Source of the DNA: Cytauxzoon felis
Taxonomy: Eukaryota; Apicomplexa; Aconoidasida; Piroplasmida; Theileriidae
Direction: 5' to 3'
DNA: 57,014 bases
NCBI GenBank assembly: GCA_020283715.1
Contig: JAIQCW010000247.1
Coordinates: 1 to 57,014 of the forward strand
The notes below the pieces were generated by a model. That model was not told where the DNA came from, did not search any database, and worked only from the letters and a program-made list of their open reading frames with translations. The position numbers and the translations under genes are program-made. This document shows, piece by piece, positions 29,946 to 39,905 of this stretch; position 1 is the first letter of the stretch; every line of letters begins with the position of its first letter.

Positions 29946-31766
29946 CTAACAAACTTGGTGTGTGAGTATGAGTATGAGCATTTTGAGTATTTTTGGTCGA
30001 TTGAATTGATTGGGTAGTTTGAGTGTGGTATGTGCGAGTATGAAATTTCTACAGATTTTAGGATCGATATGATAATATGGTATAGTACCATATGATAAAA
30101 AGTAAAGTATGATACCTAAGCTCCAAATATCTGTTTTAGTATCATAATTTCCATTAAATTCACCTTGATTATTAATTGATAATAATTCTGGTGCAGTATA
30201 TTCTATAGTACCAGTATAACCTTTTCTTTGTGTTTTACCATCTCTTAATTCAGCTAATATTTCAGCTGTACCAAAATCAGATAATAAAGCTCTAAATTCA
30301 TCAGTTGTATAACTTAATAATACATTTGATGCTTTTAAATCACGATAAATAACACCATGACGATGTAAATGACATAATCCATTTAAAATATCATAAAAAA
30401 TAACCCATATTTCATCATTATTTAAATAATCACATTTAATTTTATAAATATTATTTATAAAATTTTCTAAATCACCACCATTACAATATTCCATTAATAT
30501 AAATAACCATGGAACATATGGACATAATTCATTCAATCTATACATCTCTAACCATGAATGATTATAATCCACTATATTCCTATGCCTCAAATGCTCCCTC
30601 ACCTTAACCTCTCTAATAATCTTACGTAACCAATTCATATCATCACCAACCGCCAATTTCTTTACCGCATACTCACCCTATATTATTATTCATTAAAACC
30701 ATACAATCTCTATCATTGTGTTCGCTCCACCCGAGGTTACAACCACTCTTCCTCTTGCAGAGAGCTATCCACCTGAGGTTAGTCCTGCCGTCAGCTCTTC
30801 CAATTACCTATCTCTAAGGAGTAATGCCACTCCCGGAGATCGTGGCGGAAGTTTAGTCATTGGACCTCAGGTGGAGACCTCAAGTGTATTGCCCGAGAGC
30901 GATCTACGGGAGCTTGAGGGGGAAGTAAATAAGGAAGCTCTCTGCAAGAGAAGGAGAGGTGGATTGGACATCAGGTGGAAAGACATCGTGTATATATCAT
31001 GAGGGTGTTGGATATATGAAGTACTTACCAATACGAGTTCATCTAGAACATGTATGCAATAATAAACATGTCCGAATGATCCGAATCCTAGTTTCTTCCT
31101 CTCCAAAAAGAATCTTTTATAATAACCTGTGACTAGTAATTCTTTAGGGATATTTTTGGGTGGTTCAATATCATCTTCATCAATTTTTGTATATTCATCA
31201 TCAAAGCTACGTAAATTATAATCTAATTCCACCCTAGGTGATTTTATTAACCTCTTGTATGACAATTCTAAATTATCGTCATGTGTTGTTAATGGTGTAT
31301 TAATTACATCACTTAATACATCATCTTTTATATTTTCTGCATTTATAATACTTTTACTAGTACTAGACATTGATATATCCTCTGAAGGGTATAGAGAATA
31401 TAAATCCTTCTCTACTGTATGATCATTTGCTATACTTCCATCAACAACTGGTAATTCTTTATGATCATCATGATCATTAAATATATTTATATATCTTGTT
31501 GGTTTCCAATTTTGAAAGCTCCGTTGTAATAAATAGAAATATGTCTTAGCTATATATGTGTACCTTGAACCGCTAAGTATACTACCACAAAGTGGACAAA
31601 CATTATTACTACTATAATATAAATGTATAAAAATGATTACACATCCTTACCATTCATAAGATTTCGAGTCGAAATTATATAATGGAACAGCCTTTATGTT
31701 ACCTGTATTGCTGTATAATACTATAGCCTTATCATCTTTATATAACACAATTTCATTAAATTTCAT
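29946..31766 (-). CDS. IKS1: IKS1-type protein kinase (three exons)
   Basis: Exons are 31766-31651, 31611-31029 and 30677-29946, phases 2 and 0, giving 476 residues. The N-terminus has EIVLYKDDKAIVLYS, a zinc-type cluster CSNNVCPLCG (about 39-48) and TYFYLLQRSF, the order found in fungal and protist IKS1 kinases. The kinase domain begins near residue 200 with LGFGSFGHVYYC. The intron splits VAIK-type EYAVKK from the glycine loop. Further motifs: MEYCNGGDLENFI, YRDLKASNVLL, SDFGTAE, GTIEYTAPELL and TDIWSLGIILY. HRD is YRD here. The SDFG and GTIEYTAPE pattern separates it from CAMK kinases; an eIF2-alpha kinase is the alternative. Intron 2 (30678-31028) carries a module cluster. The biological role in apicomplexans is not known to me. 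Confidence 0.8.
30718..30995 (+). repeat. Modular repeat cluster in IKS1-like intron 2
   Basis: Words CCACCCGAGGT and CCACCTGAGGT, the caps CTCTTGCAGAG and CTGCCGTCAG, a lock arm with TCTCTAAGGAG and CCGGAGATCGTGG, the arm CCCGAGAGCGATCTACGGGA and the cap CTCTCTGCAAGAG. The cluster fills most of the 351-nt intron. Confidence 0.9.
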
Positions 31767-31823
31767 TTTATAATTAAACACATAAATTTATCATTTCATT
31801 TTATTAAATTCAAATTATTAATT

Positions 31824-34800
31824 TTATGTGAACCCTCTGTACACATCCACCTTCTTGTAACTCCTTGGCACCTTATCACCAACTGAAGAGGTACTATACT
31901 TATCTGAACCCGTGTTCTCAACTGATTGTATTGTATTTATTGATGAAGAATAGTTACTGTTCAGTATAGTCTTCGACATCAATGATTCAGCCAATGCCTT
32001 GTTGTATACTTTAGATTCATCAATAGATGTTAAACTCTGAGATGATGACAGAGGTATACTCGACTGCAAATTCCGCGGAGATAACAATGTACTTGATGTC
32101 TCTACCCTTTTACTATTCAAACCCTGCGATACCATACTCCCTCCCATGAAAATTGAACCACGTGATGATGGGAATGCACTCGACGGCAAATTATCCGAAC
32201 AACTAGGCCGTGATGATCCGAAGTTACTCGATGTCTGTATTGATGAGGGATTCCTTGAAGAGGGGAGATTGCTAGAGGTATGGAGAGATGAGGGGATATT
32301 CGATGTCCTCAGAGATTCTTGAATATCCGATGGGTTTCTTGATGACGAGAGGTTGCTAGAGGTATGGAGAGATGAGGGAAGATTCGATGTCCTCAGAGAT
32401 TCTTGAATAGATGAAGGATTTCTTGAAGATGGGAGATTGCTAGAGGTATGAAGAGATGAAGTCCGTAGGGAAGATTGAGTGTCTAATGCCCTTTGTGATG
32501 AATTGTGATTTGAGGTATGTAGAGATGAAGGGTTTCTTGATGATGGGAGGTTACTAGAGGTATGTAATGAAGATTGAAGATCCGATGGGTTTCTTGAAGA
32601 TAAAATGTTACTCGATGTATGAAGAGATGAATGATTTCTTGATGATGTAACATTACTAGCGGTATGTATAGATGGCATGGGGTCATGGGGTAATTTATCC
32701 TCCCTATTAGTGGGGAAATTATCATCATTATATAAAATCGATTCATTTATAGAATCCAATCGACTAGTAACCTGAGATAAATCATCATTAAAAGATTTAC
32801 CCTTGATAGATGAGGCATTAGAATTAGTACTTGTAAATCGACCCTTAGGATTAGGTAAATTAGCAATTATAGACTCCATCCTACCATCATTAGATATACT
32901 TGTATATCTTGGTGTATCCTTATCACTAAATTCATCATTATACTCATCTATAGATAATAAACGACTTGTAACCTGTGGTTCATTAACCATTGATACAGAA
33001 TCAAATATATTACCCGTTATTACCGAACCACTAGTAGAAATATTATAATCCCTACTTGCCTTATAATCCATTGTAGATCTCCCCACTTTCATAGAAACAC
33101 CACTTCCAAATTTACCACTCATACCCCATAATTCAGATACACCATCGTAAGTATTCATACTCGTACCACTTGAAGTCCTTACACCTGAAGTTCTACCCGA
33201 GGTCTTTCCACTAGCCGTGGTGGCTCTTCTATTTAGTTGTCCCTCCGCTTCCCGTAGATCAGCTTCGGGTTCCACTCGAGGTCGAGTACTATTAATCATT
33301 CTACCTTTATCTACAGCTTCAACACTGCCACGATCTCCGGGAGTGGCATTACCGTTTACGGGGAAGTAATTGGAAGAGCTGTCTGCAAGACGAAGAGAGT
33401 TGGATAGGATGTCAGGTGGGTTGGATTGGACCTCGTGTGGTGGACCTTGTGTAGTAATATTGTTTGCTATGGATTGTACTGATGATTTAATAATTGGTGT
33501 TGATGATTCTGATGTGAATCTGGTAGAGTTTGATGCGCTATTGGTATAAGCGTTGGTTCTAACCACCGAATTTATTGAACTGTTACTTAATGAAATAAAT
33601 CTTGGCCTCTCATTAATATTTATCATACCAGTCGATGATAATGACAATTTAGACACTCCATAATCACTAATTACCGATGATTCATCACACATTAATATAC
33701 TTGAGGTTCTTCTACTTGAAGTCGTTCCACCTGAGGTCGTCTTGCAGACAGCTTCTCTATTTACCTCCCCTTCCAGCTCCCATAGATCGCTTCCAGGTAA
33801 TCCACTTCCGCTTGAGGTTACATTCAACACATCCTTAGCACCATCTTCCATCATTCCCATGATGGAGGATCCATCACTACCTTCACCACGATCTCCGGGA
33901 GTGGCATTACTCTTTAGAGATAGGTAATTGGAAGAGCTGACGGCAGGACCTCGAGTGGGACGCCTAGTGGAAGACAAGTTTGTAACCTCAGGTGGAGAGC
34001 TCTCTGCAAGAGAACGCGAGGTTGGACCACAGGTGGAAGACGAGGTGGATTGGGCTTCGGTTGTAATGCATTCTGAAGGGGAAAGAGAGGTTTGACCTAC
34101 GGTGGAAGAAGAGCTCTTTGTATGAGATGAAGCAATGACTGTATGAGTACTAGAGGATATTGATGTAATTGGTGTTGACGATGATTCATTCGTGATTCCA
34201 TGAGCTTCTACTGCTCCATCCTTCATACTCGACCTTACGCTAACATCACTAGTTCCTCTGATACTTGATGTCCATCCATCTCTATCACTGGATGTCATGA
34301 AACTACTCGAGGTCAATCCACCTCTCCTTCCACTTCCACCTGAGATCGTCTTGCAGACAGCTCCTTTATTTAGCTCCCCCTCCGCTTCCCTGAGATCAGC
34401 TACGGGTGTTCCACTCGATGTCCAATCACTACTTTCTCTCTTTCCAGTCGCCGTGGAGGCTTTTTTATTTACATCACCTCGACTCCCATAAATCGTCTCG
34501 GATATTCCACTTCCACTCGAGGTCCAATCACTACCCTCTCCGCTGCCACGATCTCCGGGAGTGGCTCTACTCTTTAGAGATAGGTAATTAGAAGAGCTGT
34601 CTGCAAGACCAACGGTGGAACGCCTAGTGGAAGACAAGGTGGATTGAACTTCGGTTGTAATATGCGATGTTACAGAGCTCTTTGTATGTGATGACGATCC
34701 GTTTATAAAGGTGACGGTAGAGTCGAGTGTGACGGACTTTGTATCTTCGGGTATTGACGACGTAGCGTGTGATGATTGGCTGAATGTATTTGACGATGGT

Positions 34801-37800
34801 AGATTATAATTTATCGAATCCAGTTCATCACTATGAGGAATTGATTCATTTACATCTTCTACAATTTTGTCTTGTACAACTAATGGTACTTTCTTTGGTA
34901 CGTTGTCAGTACTCATTGATAAACTCGATGACCACGATGATGAAAATGTACCCGAATCCATCGAGTACTTTATCGATGATGGCATACGATTACCTATTGA
35001 TGAAGAGGAGACAAGAGTAGATACAGGGGGAGTCGATGAAGGAAATGTAGATGAATCATCCACTATTGAAATCGAAGTCAAATTATCACTATCTAAATTC
35101 CCACCTGAGGTCTTCCTGCCGTCAGCTCTTCTATTTAGTTGTCCCTTCGCTTCCCTGAGATCAGCTACGGGTTCCACTCGAGGTCTAGTACTATTCTTCA
35201 TTCCACTTGAGGCTACATCCTTAACATCCTTAGCACCATCTTCCATCATTCCCATGATGGATGATCCATCACTACCCTTCAATGATCCATCACTATCCTC
35301 ATCACTCGGTGTGGTGCCTTTTCTATTTCGTTGTCCCTTCAGCTCACGTGGGTCGCTTTCGGGTGTAAAACTACTCGCAGTACCGTCGTCCGAACGCCAA
35401 CTCGATGAAAATGTATTACTCGTAATCAACGTCTTTAATATCGAACTCGACTTCGACTTATCAACAGACGATTCCAACCTCGTTACATCATAAGATGATG
35501 ATGAACTCAATAATAATTTAGATGATACAGATGAATATATCCTAGTAAACTCCCTCGTCTGTATCGATAAATTACGACTTATCCTATCGAATATATCTCC
35601 ACTCGAGGTCGTCTTGCAGACAGATCCTCCACCTGAGGTCCCATCCTTGTCTTCCCACTCGCCGTGGCGGCTTCCTCTATTTACCTCCCCCTCCGCTCCC
35701 GTAGATCGCTTCCAGGTTCCACTTGAGGTTAAGTTGTAATAATCATATTCATCCTCGTCATAATCCTCATCCTCATCACTACTCTCTCCTTTTCCAACAC
35801 CTCCACCTCCTCCACTTCCGCCACGATCTCCGGGAGTGGCTATACCGTTTACGGGGAGGTAATTAGAAGAGCCGTCTGCAGGACCTACGGTGGGGTCGAG
35901 TGGATCAGAGGCTGCAAGATCGACCTCAGGTGGTGTATCCCCATTAAAATTTTTTTTTTCTTCTTCTTCTTCTTTTCGAATTTCAATCTTTTATATTTTT
36001 CTTGTTCATCGAGTATATTTCTTCTAATACGTTCATTAATTTTATTGGTAAAGATGATAAGAATATAGGTACTATATAGATTAGCGGGTAGGCTAAATAT
36101 TAATGTAGCTAATGTAAATGTAGTATATGATTCTCTTGAATCTATAAATTTAGTATTAATTTTAATATGTTCTGTAATAAAATCAGGATTAATAATATTA
36201 AAATGAAAACATTTAGATGATAAATGATATGATTGTGGTATATGTTTATTAAGATTAAATTTCCATTCATAAAATTGTTTTTTAGTTAATAATAATAAAT
36301 CATTTGGACATGTATAAATTTGATGTAATAATTTTAAACCTTTTTGTAAATATAATTTTAATAAATTACATTTATTCCAATTAGTATTTAAATTTTGTGA
36401 AAATCTATATAATGTTATTAAATGTTCTATATCATCATGTAATTTATTATTTATTTTATCTAATTCATAATTATTCTTCTTTATATAATTTATATATGGG
36501 GTATAACATGATTTTATTTCAAAATTTTGTGATAAAAATGGATACCAATAATTTATATTATTTATATCACTATTAAATTGTAATGGATTTAAATTAAACC
36601 ATATATTCATCTCATTAAATATCATATTTATACTATTATATGGACTTTTACCCAAATTATTATTTATCATATATACATTACCATTCGTACTATCCCAAAA
36701 TTTAATTGTATGTAGTCCACTCGAGGTTACATCCACCTCTTCATCTCCACCTTGTCTTCCCACTGCCGTGGTGGCTCTTCCTTTTACCTCCCCCTTCGCT
36801 TCCCTGAGATCAGCTTCGGGTAGTACGGATGGTCCCCCCCTCAATTGTCATTACCCATGAATGTAATTTATTATTCAATAAACCTATACATACATACGCA
36901 TTTACAGATGGAAGTAAACCCCTTAAATAACAACAATGTAATATTGAATGGTCAAATGAATTACCCTGCTTCAATTTCATCAAAAAAATTCGGTGTATAA
37001 ACCAGAGAAAATTTTTTATTTATAAACGGTATACAACGTATATAATGGAATATATAATTTAACGTGTCTATACCCATCGGTGGATGCAATTTTGTTATCA
37101 GACATGATAAATATATATTATTATCATATTGTGTATCACATTCTATAAATATATTCTTTAAATTCTTTAATCTTATTATACTCTTATAAATTTCTTTATA
37201 TCTATTTAAATTTTTATATAATTTTATCGGTAATAATTTTTTATTCCTATCCCTCTCTATCTTTATATCATTCTCATCACCACCCTCAGTCATCTCCGGA
37301 TATATCCATACCGATATTATCAAATTAGATATATGCTCATTATCCTCCTCACCATCCTCATTCAATATCCTCAATCTCTTTGTTCCATTATATACATATG
37401 TATCATATACTATATCATTATATATCTTCTTTGATTTTATCCTCGGTATATTCTTATCATTATATATTATCTCATATAAATTCATCGTTGTTCCACCCAA
37501 ATATATTATTTTTTCATCCCCATATACCCCATTATTTGAGTAATTAACCCCATTTACTTGTTTAGCACTATTAACTTGACTATATTTACCCCATACATTG
37601 AATCTAATTAAATCATTATTAATTATACTATTAAAATTAAATTCTCTAGTATCATCAATAAATAATGGGAATATAATTTCTTCATTCCAAATAGGGCTAA
37701 GATTATTATAACATATACTTGTACAATAAGTAATACCATTAAATATAATTTCAACATAAGAATCAATAGAAATAATATCATTATAAGTAATAATTTGATC

Positions 37801-39786
37801 TATATTTAATATATTTACAAATAATAATGAATAATTATTAATAGGTATATTATATATATTTAATATATCTTGCCTATAACGTGGTTTACGTATAATATCA
37901 ATACGACCATTTAATGAACCAAATAACCAATCATTTAATATATCAGACCAACCTTCAACATTAGCTTTCAATGATAACCATCTAGGACTAAATAATTTCG
38001 ATTTTACATAAGGATAATCTATAATACCTTTCAATGATATTATACTATAACCAATACAATTAGCAGCCTTTGGTGCAGTAGTATCATAAATATAAATCTC
38101 TAATTGAGAATGTTCTAAATCTACTAAAGTACCCCTAAATACAATCTCACCCAAATTCGACCAATATGGATTACAATTATTATGTACAATCGATGATAAT
38201 ATCTTCAAACTACGATAACCACTCGTCCTCAATTTTATCTCTATCCTAGCAGATGGTAAATCATTCCTAACCATACTCAATACACGATCCTCCTCAATCA
38301 TACCATAATAATCATCCAATAACATCATATACTCAGCATCTACACCCGAAGTCTTCCCACTAGGCGTGGTGCCTTCTCCACCTGAGGTAGTCTTGCAGAC
38401 AGCTTTTCCATTTAGTTGTCCCTCCGCTTCCCTGAGATCAGCTGCGGGTTCCACTTGAGGTCCATTAACTACACCATGTTCTTCCGGGTTGACATTTCTT
38501 GCTCCTCCGGGTAGATTTCCTGTTCTTAGGGATTGATTATCTTCGTTCTTCCGGGTTGACGTTCTTTGTTCTTCCTCATCACCTTCGCCACGATCTCCGG
38601 GAGTGGCATTACCGTTTACGGGGAGTGAATTGGAAGAGCTGACGGCAGGACCTACGGTGGACGCGAGTGGAACAGAGGAGGCATTGGGAACAGTTGTTGT
38701 AGGATGTATTTCGTTGCCACTAGGCGTGGTGCCTTTTTTATTTAGTTTGCCCTTCGCTTCCCTTTGATCAGCTACGGGTTGTCCGTTGGAACGTGATTTA
38801 ATTCTATTTTCACGACGCCATTGTTTATCTAATTTCATTCTGAATATAAAATAACGAAATCTATCAAAGATATTAGTCTTTATAGAATCATTAGATGATT
38901 TCACCTTGTGTTTATCATCAATATTAACACCAACTATATGCGATTTGCTATATAAATGTACTGATGATTTGATATTATTTATACGCCAATTTATAAAACT
39001 TAATTCAAAATCATATAACTCTTGAAAATATAAATCAAATGATAATCTACAACGTAACTTTCTACCATCCTCTACATTTTTATACATCGGTAAATCAACA
39101 TGCATATTACCGCGGGCAAAATTTATTAATGTCTCCTCATATATAGATTCTAAACAATTTATACTATAACGTCTACATTTCCATAATTTTACACGTAATT
39201 TCTCACTCTCTAAATCTAAATAACTACCACGATACTCAAATGAATTCGTACAATCAAATGATCTAGGCATATCCTTTACTACATCTGGTACTACAGGTGT
39301 TCTTATATAATTCTTAGATTCACCACGATTTAATATACATACATTCGTACCCATCTGAACACGACATTCTGATCTAGAACCACCAAAATCAAACTCACAA
39401 AAACATGTCAATGAATCATTCATACAATTCGTAATCTTTAAATTATATAACTTCACCCTCCATCTTCTAGGATATGACCAATGCTTCTTCTCCTCTATAG
39501 TCTGACCCCTATCCTCATAATTCACCGTCAATGAATCTATAAACTCATCATAAGTATACTGTGTAGACCATAATAACTCATCATTAGCTATTATATCATT
39601 AAATTTCTCATTAGCTGTACCCTCCTCTGGAACCTTCTCCTGTACTGGCTCTGTCGATTCAGGCTGCTTATTATTAACATTTTCATCAGCAACCTCAACC
39701 ACATTCTTCTCAACACCCTTTAAACCACCCTTTTGAAACCAATCCAATTTCTGACCCAATAAAGCCGTTGTTTTACCTATCTCCAT
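31824..39786 (-). CDS. Very large C2-domain / CEP76-CC2D2A-like protein with serine-rich tail
   Basis: Three collinear frames (39786-36961, 36844-35885 region, about 35950-31824) form one gene of roughly 2,650 codons if single-base shifts at a T7 run (about 36974), a G7 run (about 36835) and an A10 run (about 35955, minus strand) are assembly errors. Order: acidic N-terminus; module insert (about residues 335-480); C2-like regions (about 510-590 and 650-710); a conserved core with NSFDHSILHCCYLRGL, NAYVCIGLL, LHSWVMT, HTIKFWDSTNGNVYMI, NYWYPFLS and a closing hydrophobic segment as in CEP76/CC2D2A; a lysine run; an acidic stretch; then a serine-rich disordered tail with tandem SLHTSSNLPSSRNPS repeats. 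A module insert lies between LHSWVMT and HTIKFWD. CEP76 and CC2D2A are centriolar or ciliary transition-zone proteins; the role here is unknown. Confidence 0.7.
32225..32690 (-). repeat. Coding tandem repeat (SLHTSSN / SSRNPS / QESLRTS units)
   Basis: Around ten imperfect units encoding short peptides such as SSLHTSSNLPSSRNPSSIQ. The unit order varies, as in slippage or unequal crossing-over. It is different in sequence from the modular hairpin repeats. Confidence 0.85.
33185..33430 (-). repeat. In-frame modular repeat in serine-rich tail
   Basis: The cap CCACTAGCCGTGG, the arm CCCGTAGATCAGCTTCGGG, the word CCACTCGAGGT, a lock arm with CCGTTTACGG (33352-33361) and the cap GTCTGCAAGAC. It is open in the host frame. 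Confidence 0.9.
33720..34105 (-). repeat. In-frame modular repeat cluster in serine-rich tail
   Basis: CCACCTGAGGT, the cap GTCTTGCAGAC, an arm ending CATAGATCGCTTCCAGG, the TCCATCATTCCCATGATGGA hairpin at 33847-33866, a lock arm with CTCTTTAGAG, the caps CTGACGGCAG, ACGCCTAGTGG and CTCTCTGCAAGAG, and words CCTCAGGTGG and CCTACGGTGG. Confidence 0.9.
34310..34660 (-). repeat. In-frame modular repeat cluster in serine-rich tail
   Basis: The cap GTCTTGCAGAC, the arm CCTGAGATCAGCTACGGG, a CGCCGTGGAGG cap variant, an arm with CGACTCCCATAAATCGTC, the lock arm CCACGATCTCCGGGAGTGG with CTCTTTAGAG, and the word CCAACGGTGG. Confidence 0.9.
35098..35365 (-). repeat. In-frame modular repeat cluster in serine-rich tail
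   Basis: CCACCTGAGGT, the cap CTGCCGTCAG, the arm CCTGAGATCAGCTACGGG, CCACTCGAGGT, CCACTTGAGG, the TCCATCATTCCCATGATGGA hairpin at 35242-35261, and a diverged arm with CTCACGTGGGTCGCTTTCGG. Confidence 0.9.
35590..35940 (-). repeat. In-frame modular repeat cluster joining core and tail
   Basis: CCACTCGAGGT, the caps GTCTTGCAGAC and CCACTCGCCGTGG, an arm ending CCGTAGATCGCTTCCAGG, a native-looking acidic coding stretch (35735-35815), then a lock arm with CCGTTTACGG (35845-35854), a CCGTCTGCAGGA cap and the word CCTACGGTGG. It is open in the same frame as the serine-rich tail. Confidence 0.9.
36710..36835 (-). repeat. Modular repeat inside a conserved domain
   Basis: CCACTCGAGGT, the cap CCACTGCCGTGG, the linker and the arm CCTGAGATCAGCTTCGGG, ending at a G7/C7 run. 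It separates LHSWVMT from HTIKFWD, which are adjacent in CEP76-type proteins. Confidence 0.9.
38345..38785 (-). repeat. In-frame modular repeat cluster in the C2 protein
   Basis: The cap CCACTAGGCGTGG (twice), CCACCTGAGGT, the cap GTCTTGCAGAC, the arms CCTGAGATCAGCTGCGGG and CTTTGATCAGCTACGGG, a TTCTTCCGGGT motif three times, a lock arm with CCGTTTACGG (38612-38621), the cap CTGACGGCAG and the word CCTACGGTGG. Confidence 0.9.
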
Positions 39787-39905
39787 AGTACTTTAGCCTA
39801 CACATCTTGATTTTATACACATTTAAATATTAAAAATATATCCACAACCACAAAACCCAATCATATATACATAAAGTAGAACTTATACTCTACACATTTA
39901 ATAAA

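Noticed and set aside
31824..35510. Serine-rich 1228-codon frame as an independent gene
   Set aside because: It begins at a TTG and the same frame stays open upstream to about 35950, where a homopolymer shift joins it to the C2/CEP76-like part.
35885..36844. Separate gene for the middle part of the giant protein
   Set aside because: It starts at a TTG inside a repeat, lacks a promoter-like gap, and its motifs complete the domain begun in the upstream frame.
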